From Stenotrophomonas sp046736075 (GTDB lineage Bacteria > Pseudomonadota > Gammaproteobacteria > Xanthomonadales > Xanthomonadaceae), in assembly GCF_046736075.1 (NCBI RefSeq), contig NZ_CP177163.1:62001-126000 (forward strand): DNA of 64,000 bases. Direction: 5' to 3'. Below, in pieces: positions 16,176-24,235 of the stretch. The notes under the pieces are model-generated. The model was not told the origin of the DNA and searched no databases. It saw nothing but the letters and a program-made list of their open reading frames with translations. Position numbers and translations under genes: made by a program. Within the stretch, counting starts at the first letter, position 1. Every line of letters begins with the position of its first letter.

Positions 16176-17288
16176 CTACGGTGTTGGCAGCGTCATGTCG
16201 AGATGCCGCGCAAAGAAGCGCGCCATCACCCGATAGGCCTGCTGGCTCTCGGGCAACCGGGCGTCCAGGTGGAAGGCGTGCCCCAGCCCGTCCCAGACGT
16301 GCAGGTCCGAGGTACGGCCCAGGTCGACCAGGCGCGAATGGGTGTACGCCACGTTGCTGAGCTCGGCCGCGCGCGTGGCGGTGATGAACAACGTTGGCGG
16401 GAACTGTGCGAGCACCGCATCGGAGAACACCGGCGATACCAGCGGATCACGGAAATCCACGTCGCCGTAGTACAGGTCCTCGGCAATCGGCAAGGTGCCG
16501 TCGGCGTGCGGCAGCAGCGCATCGTTGAGCGCGGCCGCCACATAGCGGGTATCGCCGCCGTAGCGCGCGTCGCCGCCGGCGCAGAACAGCCCCGCCGCCC
16601 CCGGCATCGGCAGCTTCTCCCTGGCGAACCAGGCCAGCGATTCGCCGGTCAGCACACCGCCGGCCGAGCAGCCGAACAGGCCGATATGGCGTGCCGGGAA
16701 TCGCTCCAGCGCGGCGCGGTACACCGCCGCCACGTCTTCGCTGGCGGCCGGGAAGCGGTGTTCCGGCCCCATGCGATAGTCCACCGCCACCACGGTTGCA
16801 CCGGTCATCGCGGCCAATGGGATCGCCTCCATCAGGCCCAGACCGTTGGCGCTGCCGAACACGAATGCGCCGCCATGCAGTTCGATCAGCAGGCGTTGCC
16901 GCGCCGGCGCGGTCGGCGCACTGCGCGGCTGCACGCGCACCACACGCACGCCGTTCCAGGTTTCCTGGTGCAGGGTGACCGGATACCGTTCCTGCAATGC
17001 GGCTACTTCGCCTGCCGCCCAGGCTTCGGTGCCCCGCCGCAGCTCCGGCAGCGCCTTGAGCAGGGTTGGGTTGTCCATCTTCGCGGTGGGGTCGCCGTGA
17101 CTGATGGCGTTGACGACGCTGGCCGTGGCCTCGGCACTCAGATACGGCGACACCGGCAGATCGAACGCCTGCACGTGGCGGATGCCGGTGGCGCGCGTGG
17201 TGGGTGTCGGTTCGGCGGCGGCCACGAGGCCTGCGCACAGCAGGCCGACCATCAGGACGAAGCCGCGCGTCAGCAGTATGCGATTCAT
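16176..17288 (-). CDS. alpha/beta hydrolase, HSL (hormone-sensitive lipase) family esterase
   Basis: A 370-residue exported esterase. A signal peptide covers about residues 1-25 (FVLMVGLLCAGLVAAAE). The HSL oxyanion motif is HGGAF (138-142). The nucleophile elbow is GCSAGG with Ser208, where most of the family have GDSAGG. The catalytic His is likely in DGLGHAFHL. AGAAGGG precedes the ATG at 17288 by about 8 bases. It probably cleaves short-chain acyl esters in the periplasm. Confidence 0.87.
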   Translation of the reverse strand: MNRILLTRGFVLMVGLLCAGLVAAAEPTPTTRATGIRHVQAFDLPVSPYLSAEATASVVNAISHGDPTAKMDNPTLLKALPELRRGTEAWAAGEVAALQERYPVTLHQETWNGVRVVRVQPRSAPTAPARQRLLIELHGGAFVFGSANGLGLMEAIPLAAMTGATVVAVDYRMGPEHRFPAASEDVAAVYRAALERFPARHIGLFGCSAGGVLTGESLAWFAREKLPMPGAAGLFCAGGDARYGGDTRYVAAALNDALLPHADGTLPIAEDLYYGDVDFRDPLVSPVFSDAVLAQFPPTLFITATRAAELSNVAYTHSRLVDLGRTSDLHVWDGLGHAFHLDARLPESQQAYRVMARFFARHLDMTLPTP

Positions 17289-17334
17289 TTCAATACCCTT
17301 CTCAATATGTGTCGTGGCGGCGAGGCCCACTCCA

Positions 17335-18291
17335 TCATGATGGGCGGTTGTGGCCGCGGCGCACCACGGCAGTGGGCCGGGACGTCTTTTGCCTTGCGAC
17401 AATGTCTTCAAGAATCTCGCTCTCAACTTCGTTGCGAGCGCGCATCCTGATCGCTTCCAGCTCCTCGTCGGTAAGCTCGCGGCCGCGCATGACACTCGCC
17501 TCATCTCCAAGCTCCTCCGCTCGCACATCCACCCGTTGATCCAGGTCCGCCATCCGCTCTTTGTGCCGGGTTACATGGTTCAGAATCGCCTCGCGCGCCT
17601 CATCAACCTTGCGTTGGCGCTCGTCGTACAGCGCCTCCTCGTCCGTTTGTTCCTTGCTCAGGACGCTTCGAAGTGCTTCGCGAACCGCTGCTGCAGGCAA
17701 CGCAGTCAATCCACCGGCCGCTGCCTGGATGATCAGGATCGACGACTTCAGATTGGAAGCGCTTGATCCCAGAAACCCCAGCAGCATCAAGCCAGACGCG
17801 GACGATGCGGCGGAGAGGTTGAGCAGCCAGTCCAGCAGATTCCCGTGCGCTTCAATCGCGGGTCGCTTCGCGATGAAGTTGGCCAGCGAATCCATCAGCT
17901 TGCCTGGCGGGGAAACACGGGTTCGATTCAGCGTCGCATAAGGCCATTCCCGCCGACGCGGGAAGAGGAAGTACGGCATCTCGTCGCGAGCGGCGTAGGC
18001 GTACTGGATTGGGACGCCTGACTGCTCCAGCCAGTCGTACTGAAGGAACTGCGCAACATTGAACTGGTGAAGAACCGGGTCAATGGGCGTGAGGTAGTCC
18101 AGCTCCTTGACCTCCAGCAGCAGGATCCGCGCACCGTCGAGCAGGCCAATGATGTCTCCCGGATACTTGCCACCCGTGAAGCCCTGTTGATTGGCGTAAG
18201 GCGCAAACACATCGGTGTGCACGGCATTGCGGTCACCGTAGACCTCCAGCGACGCGATGATGGCCGCCTGCACCAGACTTTCCTGCTTCAT
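17335..18291 (-). CDS. hypothetical protein with a possible PD-(D/E)XK nuclease core
   Basis: A 318-residue soluble protein. Near the N-terminus, PGDIIGLLDG followed by ARILLLEVKEL gives Asp46, Glu60 and Lys62, the pattern of a PD-(D/E)XK nuclease. The C-terminal third is long and charged (QRKVDEAREAILNHVTRHKE, EAIRMRARNEVESEILEDIV), probably coiled coil. GGAGC lies upstream of ATG 18291. Base composition is less GC-rich than the neighbours, hinting at acquisition. It is divergent from the reb cluster. No partner methylase is present. Confidence 0.55.
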   Translation of the reverse strand: MKQESLVQAAIIASLEVYGDRNAVHTDVFAPYANQQGFTGGKYPGDIIGLLDGARILLLEVKELDYLTPIDPVLHQFNVAQFLQYDWLEQSGVPIQYAYAARDEMPYFLFPRRREWPYATLNRTRVSPPGKLMDSLANFIAKRPAIEAHGNLLDWLLNLSAASSASGLMLLGFLGSSASNLKSSILIIQAAAGGLTALPAAAVREALRSVLSKEQTDEEALYDERQRKVDEAREAILNHVTRHKERMADLDQRVDVRAEELGDEASVMRGRELTDEELEAIRMRARNEVESEILEDIVARQKTSRPTAVVRRGHNRPS

Positions 18292-18431
18292 GCCTGCTCC
18301 GTTCCCTGGGTAGTGGCCGCAATCCTTCCATATCCGCTCCTGCCGCACCACCGCTGCGGTACGTAACGCAGCGAATACGGCGCAATCGCGCATCGATGTG
18401 GGGAATCTCCCGACAGTCGTGCCCTGCTTTG

Positions 18432-18465
18432 CCGTCATCGGCGCCGCATTTTCCGTCATTGGCGC
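18432..18465 (+). promoter_or_regulatory. 21-bp-spaced direct repeat upstream of the reb cluster, candidate AraC-type site
   Basis: The 13-mer CCGTCATYGGCGC occurs at 18432-18444 and again at 18453-18465 with one difference. The 21-bp period equals two helical turns, the spacing that AraC-family dimers prefer. The gene-free stretch 18292-18628 holds nothing else that I can identify. The AraC-type regulator at the far end of the cluster (26258-27736) is the natural candidate to bind here and switch on the run of reb genes that starts at 18629. Confidence 0.5.
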
Positions 18466-18628
18466 GTATCGGCGTTTCGGCCACCGGCCTACTGTGGCCC
18501 CACGGTGCAACGACCTTCCGCCACGTGACGCTCCCCGGCACAGCGACAGACCGGTGGCGAATGATCGGCAGGACCCGGACGCCGTGATGTCCCGCCGTCT
18601 TGCCTACCCACAACTGCAGGAGATTCAC

Positions 18629-18916
18629 ATGGCATTCCCGACCGCCGTCAATGACCAGATCACCGATTCCGTCACCCAGGCCAATACCAAGGTCCTGGGC
18701 GATGCGCCGGCGATCGCGATGGGCAACCTGTATCAAGCCACCGCGCAGGCGCTGGCCAACGCTGCCCACAACGCCACCAACGCCCAGCAGCAGAGCTACG
18801 TGACCGCGCAGTCGGCGACCACGATGGGTGTGGCCACGCTGTATTCCATCGATACCGCTTCCACCGCCGTGGCCACCAAGGAAATCCTCAGCACCGGCGT
18901 TCGTGGCCTGGGCTGA
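18629..18916 (+). CDS. rebB: RebB family R-body protein (copy 1)
   Basis: A 95-residue protein of the RebB family (R-body structural subunits, 'killing trait'). It opens MAFPTAVNDQITDSV and continues with alanine-rich amphipathic helices containing QALANAAHNAT and QQQSYVTAQ. There is no signal peptide. GCAGGAG precedes the ATG at a normal distance. R-bodies are protein ribbons that coil inside the cell and extend suddenly, for example at low pH. It is the first of four near-identical copies, and its tail (EILSTGVRGLG) is five or six residues longer than the others. Confidence 0.93.
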   Translation: MAFPTAVNDQITDSVTQANTKVLGDAPAIAMGNLYQATAQALANAAHNATNAQQQSYVTAQSATTMGVATLYSIDTASTAVATKEILSTGVRGLG

Positions 18917-18954
18917 TCGCGCATCACTGACCGCTGCATAACAAGGAGCACTAC

Positions 18955-19224
18955 ATGGCATTCCCGACCGCCGTAAACAACCAGATCACCGACTCGGTCA
19001 CCCAGGTCAACACCAAGGTGCTGGGCGACGCCCCGGCCATCGCGATGGGCAACCTGTACCAGGCCACCGCGCAGGCGCTGGCCAACGCGGCCCACAACGC
19101 GACCAACGCCCAGCAGCAGAGCTACGTGACCGCGCAGGCCGCCACCACGATGGGCGTGGCCACCCTGTATGCCGTGGACACCGCCACCACCGGCGTGGCC
19201 ACCAAGCAGATCCTGGGCGCGTAA
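18955..19224 (+). CDS. rebB: RebB family R-body protein (copy 2)
   Basis: An 89-residue RebB paralogue, almost identical to copy 1 in protein and DNA. The central run from APAIAMGNLYQATAQALANA on is unchanged. The differences are VNNQ for VNDQ near the start and a shorter end (KQILGA). An AAGGAGC site precedes the start. The 38-bp gap to copy 1 and high nucleotide identity indicate a recent tandem duplication. All copies are likely translated from one mRNA, which would set subunit ratios in the ribbon. Confidence 0.93.
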   Translation: MAFPTAVNNQITDSVTQVNTKVLGDAPAIAMGNLYQATAQALANAAHNATNAQQQSYVTAQAATTMGVATLYAVDTATTGVATKQILGA

Positions 19225-19253
19225 CCCTCGCCTGACGCCAAGGAGTCGCGCAC

Positions 19254-19520
19254 ATGGCATTCCCGACCGCCGTCAACGACCAGATCACCGATTCGGTCTC
19301 GCAGGCCAACCTGCAGGTGCTGGGCACCGCCCCGGCCACTGCGATGGGCAACCTGTACCAGGCCACCGCGCAGGCGCTGGCCAACGCCGCGCACAACGCC
19401 ACGCTGGCGCAGCAGCAGATGTACGTCACCGCGCAGGCGGCGACCACGATGGGCGTGTCGCTGCTCTACTCGCTCGATACCGGCGCTACCGGCGCCGCCA
19501 CCCGGAAGATCCTCGGCTGA
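19254..19520 (+). CDS. rebB: RebB family R-body protein (copy 3)
   Basis: An 88-residue RebB paralogue. It keeps MAFPTAVNDQITDSVSQAN and the NLYQATAQALANAAHNAT core, but diverges in the middle (LQVLGTAPATAM) and at the end (SLLYSLDTGATGAATRKILG). AAGGAG precedes the ATG. It lies 29 bp after copy 2. Confidence 0.92.
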   Translation: MAFPTAVNDQITDSVSQANLQVLGTAPATAMGNLYQATAQALANAAHNATLAQQQMYVTAQAATTMGVSLLYSLDTGATGAATRKILG

Positions 19521-19576
19521 TGTGACCCGCCGCTGGATCCTTCCATTCCGCAGTCGTCCCACAAGGAGCAACCACC

Positions 19577-19849
19577 ATGGCATTTCCCACTGCCGTCAAC
19601 AACCAGATCACCGATTCGGTTTCGCAGGTGAACACCAAGGTCCTCGGCGATTCGCCGGCGATCGCGATGGGCAACCTGTTCGTCGCCACCAGCCAGGCGT
19701 TGTCCAACGCCGCGCACAACGCGACCAACAACCAGCAGCAGTCCTACGTGACCATGCAGGCCTCGACCACGCAGGGGGTGTCCACCCTGTATGCGATCGA
19801 TACCGCGTCCAACGGCGTGGCCACGCGGGAAATCCTGGGCCTGGGCTGA
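19577..19849 (+). CDS. rebB: RebB family R-body protein (copy 4)
   Basis: A 90-residue RebB paralogue, more diverged than copies 1 and 2: NLFVATSQALSNAAHNAT in the core and TREILGLG at the end. AAGGAGC lies upstream of the ATG. It is 56 bp after copy 3 and 65 bp before a more distant family member. Having both near-identical and diverged copies fits known R-bodies, which need more than one Reb subunit. Confidence 0.92.
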   Translation: MAFPTAVNNQITDSVSQVNTKVLGDSPAIAMGNLFVATSQALSNAAHNATNNQQQSYVTMQASTTQGVSTLYAIDTASNGVATREILGLG

Positions 19850-19914
19850 TCCAGCGCGCAGGCGCGGGGGATCGCGCCTGACGTGCTGGGCCATCCCGGT
19901 CCGGAACGTACGGC

Positions 19915-20151
19915 ATGGCCGACGTCCCCGCCATCGCCGCCCTGGTCGATATCACCGACGCAGGGTCGGCGATGGCCCTTGGCCAAGCCCCCGCATTCGC
20001 GATGGTGGCGACCTACCTGACGATGGCCGATTCGCTCGGCCTGGCCATGCAGAACGCCATCGCCAACCAGCAACGCGGACAGGTCATGGCCGGTGCCGCA
20101 CTCGCACAGACCCTTGCCTTGATCATCCAGAAAGGAGCGACGTCGACATGA
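19915..20151 (+). CDS. divergent RebB-like small protein
   Basis: A 78-residue, alanine-rich helical protein. The stretch DAGSAMALGQAPAFAMVATY and the later QNAIANQQRGQVMAGAA follow the RebB pattern (APAIAMGNLY, HNATNxQQQ) without its MAFPTAV opening. Its TGA overlaps the ATG of the next gene as ATGA, so translation is coupled. It may be a minor ribbon subunit or an assembly factor. Confidence 0.75.
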   Translation: MADVPAIAALVDITDAGSAMALGQAPAFAMVATYLTMADSLGLAMQNAIANQQRGQVMAGAALAQTLALIIQKGATST

Positions 20152-20693
20152 GCGACCCAGGAACCATGAACAGCCAGATCGTCGACACGGTCAGTGGCAT
20201 CGTGACGCTCGCCGCCGGCCAGGCGCCCGGCCAGGCGCACGCCATGCTCGACATCGTACTGCTGGAAACACTCGGCAATGCGATGCACAACGCGGTCAAC
20301 CGCCAGCAGAGCGCGAGCATGATCAGCGCCGCGGCGATTACTGCTGCCTGCGCCAAGATGATTTCCGCCCCCTTCCCGGTGCCGCCGCCCCCGCCGCCGC
20401 CCGTGCCGCCGCCGCCGCCGAATGTGGCCGCGCTGCCGGGCCCGCCACCCCTCCCGCCGCCGCCGGCCGCCGTGATCGCCGCCGCCACTGCGGAGGGCAA
20501 GGCCGCCATCGGCGCGCTCCAGGCACAGGCGATCGGCTCCAGCGCCAACGCGAGCACCGCGCAGGCGGACCTGCAGACTTTGCACGACCTCTCGGCTGCG
20601 GCCACACCGCCGGCCACACCGCCAGCCCCGCCGACGCCTCCGCCGGCACCTGCCGCGCCGGCGTCCGATCCGAACGACACCCCGTCTTCCTGA
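20148..20693 (+). CDS. RebB-like protein with a proline-rich extension
   Basis: A 181-residue protein. Residues 1-65 are RebB-like (NSQIVDTVSGIV, then GQAPGQAHAM and LGNAMHNAVNRQQSASMI). The second part has two polyproline tracts, PVPPPPPPPVPPPPP around residues 76-90 and another run near the C-terminus (TPPATPPAPPTPPPAP), around an alanine-rich helical segment. Polyproline could form a stiff arm that links the ribbon to something else. AGGAG lies about 10 bases before the ATG at 20148; an in-frame ATG at 20166 is an alternative. Confidence 0.75.
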   Translation: MSDPGTMNSQIVDTVSGIVTLAAGQAPGQAHAMLDIVLLETLGNAMHNAVNRQQSASMISAAAITAACAKMISAPFPVPPPPPPPVPPPPPNVAALPGPPPLPPPPAAVIAAATAEGKAAIGALQAQAIGSSANASTAQADLQTLHDLSAAATPPATPPAPPTPPPAPAAPASDPNDTPSS

Positions 20694-20711
20694 CGCCAGC
20701 AAGGAACTCTC

Positions 20712-21059
20712 ATGGACCCGACCAAGGTCAATGCCCAGGTCATCGACGTCATCAACCAGGTGCAGCTCGCCACCATGAGCCCACAGGTGGTGCTCACCAG
20801 TGGTGCCGGCAAGGCGTACCAGTCGGTGGCGCAGTCGGCCGCGATCGCCGTGCAGGATGCGGCCGATGCGCTGCGCAACGTCTCCACCATCGCCACCACG
20901 GCCGCCGGCGTGGCAATGGCCCAGTACCTGGCCACCGGCGAGGACAAGTACGCCAAGGCGCTGACCCAGGCGCAGTCGCTGATGCAGGGCGCCACCGATG
21001 ATTTCGCCCGTGTCGGCACCGCCGCCGCGACCGTACTCAAAGACTTCCCGGCCGGCTGA
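20712..21059 (+). CDS. distant RebB-like helical protein
   Basis: A 115-residue protein opening MDPTKVNAQVIDVINQVQLA, which shares the VN-x-Q-(I/V)-x-D pattern with RebB. The rest is helical and Ala-rich, including AIAVQDAADALRNVSTIATT. The C-terminal 40 residues (KALTQAQSLMQGATDDFARV) go beyond the normal RebB length. AAGGAA precedes the ATG. It is 18 bp after the proline-rich gene and part of the same run. Confidence 0.65.
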   Translation: MDPTKVNAQVIDVINQVQLATMSPQVVLTSGAGKAYQSVAQSAAIAVQDAADALRNVSTIATTAAGVAMAQYLATGEDKYAKALTQAQSLMQGATDDFARVGTAAATVLKDFPAG

Positions 21060-21076
21060 GACCCAGGAGAACGCCC

Positions 21077-22129
21077 ATGACCGTGACACTGGCCGGCCGC
21101 ACCATTACCGGCGCCGCACAGCTCTCGCCACGCTGCCAGCAGGTGCTGCGCTTCATCGACGGCGGGCCCGAATGGCTGGCGTGGGCGCTTGCGCCGGCCG
21201 GCCGGCGCTATGCGTTTGCCGATGAAACGCTGCTGCTGGAGGCCGTCCAGAGCGGCCTGCACGCATCGCCGCTCACCCTGTTGTCCAGGCTGATGACACG
21301 GGTCAGCCCGGTCAAGCTGATGACCCTGGCGCCGAACGATCTGGACCTGCTGGCGCGCTACGAGGCCGGTGAGCACGACGACGTGCTCGACGCGCAGATC
21401 CACCGCATCCGCACCGACCACTATCTGGCCGACCTGGCCTACCTGTTCACCGGCACGCTGGGTCTGCGTGAGTTCGAGTTGGAAGCATCACCCCTGTTCC
21501 AGTGCATGGATTTCGGCGAGTCGCTGGCCGTGGCCGAGACGATCATGGCCTGCCCGACGCTGGGCATTCCGCTGGACGTGATCAAGGAGGCCGGCGCCTT
21601 CGCCGCGGCGCAGGCACGCACACCGGTGGAGTTCTGCGACTACCTGCGCCTGTATGCACGCTGCGCAGCGTCGGCGTCGACGCCGGAAGGGCGCGCGCAG
21701 GCGGCCACGGCAACGATGCAGGCGCTGCTGCCGGCGCTGCTGGGTGCGCTGGACTGCCCGCAGGTGGACGGCCTGCCCTCGCCGGCCGAGGTGGCGGCGA
21801 GCCTGGCGACGTGGCTGCAGGAGCGCGCGGTGGGCTTCGACCGCATCTCCCTGGCCGTGCAGCAGGTCGCCGCGAACACGCCCGGCGACCTCACCGATCC
21901 CCAGGTGGCCGCAGCGGCGGCAGCGGCGTATCTGGATCGTGCACGGGCCTTCCTGACCGCGCATCGCCCCACCCAGGGCCGCCTGGCACAGGACGGGCGC
22001 CGCTGCACGTTCCGGATCGACGCCGATGGTGTGCGCGCCGTGCTCCAGGTCGATCACGGCGTGGTGTCGCTGCAGTTCTTCGGTCCCGTGCCTGCCGTGG
22101 GCGTCGCGCCCGAAGCAACGCCGGCATGA
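21077..22129 (+). CDS. hypothetical protein of the reb cluster
   Basis: A 350-residue soluble protein with no motif I can name. It has no signal peptide and no membrane segment. The middle is helical (ESLAVAETIMACPTLGIPLD, AAAAAAYLDRARAFLTAHRP). The C-terminal 55 residues look like a small beta domain (RCTFRIDADGVRAVLQVDHG). AGGAGA precedes the ATG. It lies 17 bp after the previous gene and its stop overlaps the next start (ATGA), so it belongs to the operon. It may be a chaperone or regulator of R-body assembly; this is inference from position only. Confidence 0.75.
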   Translation: MTVTLAGRTITGAAQLSPRCQQVLRFIDGGPEWLAWALAPAGRRYAFADETLLLEAVQSGLHASPLTLLSRLMTRVSPVKLMTLAPNDLDLLARYEAGEHDDVLDAQIHRIRTDHYLADLAYLFTGTLGLREFELEASPLFQCMDFGESLAVAETIMACPTLGIPLDVIKEAGAFAAAQARTPVEFCDYLRLYARCAASASTPEGRAQAATATMQALLPALLGALDCPQVDGLPSPAEVAASLATWLQERAVGFDRISLAVQQVAANTPGDLTDPQVAAAAAAAYLDRARAFLTAHRPTQGRLAQDGRRCTFRIDADGVRAVLQVDHGVVSLQFFGPVPAVGVAPEATPA

Positions 22130-22665
22130 GTGCCGGCGCGCCCCCCGCACACGCGGAACTGATGGCCAGCGCAACGGCGGCCGCGCAGGAGGCCGTGCAA
22201 CAGGGTCGGCGCGCTGCGCTGGATAGCGCCGGCCGCGCGCTGGCCGATGCCGAACAGGCGCTGCGCGATGCGCTGGGCACCTTGCACGCCGCCGCGCCGG
22301 CCTCGCCGGCCCGTCCCTTTCGCCCCGCATCCCGTCCCCAAGGAGAACCGAACATGGTCGACGACACCCCTACCCCGGCGCCGGGTGCGCCAGACACGCC
22401 TGCGCCGCCGAGCGGCCCCGCACTGATGCAGGACACCCTGCAGATGGCCCAGGCCCTGGTGGACAAGGCAATGGCCGAGAGCGACGCCGCCGTGCAGCGG
22501 GCGATGCAGGGTCTGCCCGGCGCGACGGATGCAATGGCGCAGGCGATGGATGCCGCCACCCGCGCGATGCAGCAGGCCGACAGCGCCGCCGACGCCGCAA
22601 TGGAGGCCGCCGTCCGCGAGGCCGACCAGGCGATGGGCGCGGCGTCGGACGATCCGGCGTCCTGA
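22126..22665 (+). CDS. hypothetical alanine-rich helical protein, possible dual start
   Basis: A 179-residue protein of two Ala/Gln-rich helical halves joined by a Pro-rich linker (TPTPAPGAPDTPAPP, about residues 81-95). The second half has heptad-like repeats (MAQAMDAATRAMQQADSAAD). The start at 22126 overlaps the previous stop. Inside the frame, CCAAGGAGAACCGAAC stands right before Met77 (22354), as good a ribosome site as any in the cluster. The second half may therefore also be made alone, or two genes may have fused. No known family. Confidence 0.65.
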   Translation: MSAGAPPAHAELMASATAAAQEAVQQGRRAALDSAGRALADAEQALRDALGTLHAAAPASPARPFRPASRPQGEPNMVDDTPTPAPGAPDTPAPPSGPALMQDTLQMAQALVDKAMAESDAAVQRAMQGLPGATDAMAQAMDAATRAMQQADSAADAAMEAAVREADQAMGAASDDPAS

Positions 22666-22714
22666 GCACAGCACCACCGCCCGATGGGCCGCACCGCCAC
22701 CTGGAATCAACGCC

Positions 22715-24217
22715 ATGATCAAGATCCCGTACAAGGCGCCCGAGCAGACGCCGCAGGACCAGCGCAAGGCCAGCGAACTGACCGGGCGCATGAAACAACT
22801 GGTGGCGACACTGTCCACAGCCGGCCGGGCGCCATCGGGCAAGTATGTGCTGCTCGGGGCCACCGACCGCAAGCGGCTCAAAGCCGACGGCTATCCGGCG
22901 CTGCTGGTGGACAACGTGGCCTTCTATACCGAACGTCTGCGCCTGCTGCGCGACGATGGTGCCGGCTTCGTCGAGCGCGACGAGGTGATGGTGGGCTTCA
23001 CCTCGGCGGCCTTCGATCCGGACCTGTACGGCAGCCCGGCGATCAAGCAGGCGATCGTGGCCAGCCACGTGGGGCGCTGCGCATTCTGCGAAACGCTGAT
23101 ACAGCACACCGCGTATGGCGACGTCGAGCACTTCCGCCCGAAAGCCGCGTACACCAACTCACCCTCGCCGGCGATGATGCGTCCTGGCTACTGCCTGCTC
23201 GCCTACGATCCCAGCAACCTGATGTACAGCTGCACGCTGTGCAACAGCGCCTACAAGAAGAACGAGTTCCCGATCCTCGGCAAGCGGTCTCCACCGGCAA
23301 CCATCGAGAACGAACGGCCGATATTGATCAACCCCTACACCGAGGATCCGCGCGACTTCATCCGCTTCAACCCGATGAACGGGCGCGCCTTTCCGTTCGA
23401 CGTGGTCAAGGCCTTCTACAGCGCCACGCGCGGCTGGGGTCCGCCGCAGATCGAGCAGGAGCTGTGGGCCGATCCGACGCTGATCCCCGCGCAGACCAAT
23501 GCGCAGGGGCAGTCGATCAGCCGCCCGCAGGTAGCCAAGGCCTTCGATGACTGGATGCTGACCTCGCGCGACCCGCAGCTGCAGCGCGGCATCCGCACCA
23601 TCGGCATCATCGGCCTGAACCGCGCGCCGCTGGTCCGTGCGCGCGTGGACCACCTGCGCCAGCTGCGCGGGCTGTTCTGGACCGCACGCGGCACCGGTGT
23701 CGATGCGACCACCGCCCAGCAGCTGCTGAACACCCTGATGGCAGCCGCGCCAGGCTCGACGGTCCTCACGCCCCAGTATGTCTCGGCGACGATAGACGCG
23801 CTGCGCACGTGGAGCACGGTCGGTGCCGATGCCAACCCGTGGATCGAGGGCTACGACAGTGCGCTGCAGGCCTTCGTGGCTGCCCCGCCGGCGCCCGCCC
23901 CCACCCCCTTCAGCGACGCGCTCTGCTTTCTGGTGCACGAGAGCGAAATCCGCATGGCCGGTCGTCGCCGCATCGTGTACGTCTCCAGCAGCGACAAGAC
24001 CTATGGCAACCCGCTGCCCGGTGGCTACTTCACCCTCTCGATCGACTGGGTGGAGGACATCGACAACACCGTCTACCGGATCAAGGGCGGCAAAGTGGTT
24101 GAGGAGATGAAGCTGCTCGATCTACTGACGCGGGTCAACGGCAATCCGGCGGCATACGCGATGTTCCGCAGTTCGGAGCTATGGATCACCGGCGACTATC
24201 CCCCTCTCACCGACTAG
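22715..24217 (+). CDS. HNH-type zinc-finger protein of the reb cluster
   Basis: A 500-residue protein with an HNH/zinc region at about 120-187: CAFC (Cys122, Cys125), then DVEHFRPK (His139), then YSCTLCNSAYKKNEFP (Cys173, Cys176, Asn177). This is the layout of HNH proteins linked to phage defence and mobile functions. The long C-terminal part (200-500) has no recognised domain. No strong ribosome site is visible. It starts 49 bp after the previous gene, in the same direction. Nuclease activity is likely but its link to R-bodies is unknown. Confidence 0.75.
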   Translation: MIKIPYKAPEQTPQDQRKASELTGRMKQLVATLSTAGRAPSGKYVLLGATDRKRLKADGYPALLVDNVAFYTERLRLLRDDGAGFVERDEVMVGFTSAAFDPDLYGSPAIKQAIVASHVGRCAFCETLIQHTAYGDVEHFRPKAAYTNSPSPAMMRPGYCLLAYDPSNLMYSCTLCNSAYKKNEFPILGKRSPPATIENERPILINPYTEDPRDFIRFNPMNGRAFPFDVVKAFYSATRGWGPPQIEQELWADPTLIPAQTNAQGQSISRPQVAKAFDDWMLTSRDPQLQRGIRTIGIIGLNRAPLVRARVDHLRQLRGLFWTARGTGVDATTAQQLLNTLMAAAPGSTVLTPQYVSATIDALRTWSTVGADANPWIEGYDSALQAFVAAPPAPAPTPFSDALCFLVHESEIRMAGRRRIVYVSSSDKTYGNPLPGGYFTLSIDWVEDIDNTVYRIKGGKVVEEMKLLDLLTRVNGNPAAYAMFRSSELWITGDYPPLTD

Positions 24218-24235
24218 CCATACCAGGAATCCGAC

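Noticed and set aside
18466..18628. Sigma54 promoter upstream of rebB copy 1
   Set aside because: The linked regulator has an NtrC-like domain, so I looked for TGGCAC-N5-TTGC. No good match was found, and the domain lacks the GAFTGA loop needed to contact sigma54.
20380..20480. CCG-rich simple repeat as a non-coding element
   Set aside because: The bases encode in-frame proline tracts of the RebB-like protein, with a continuous frame and an intact stop.
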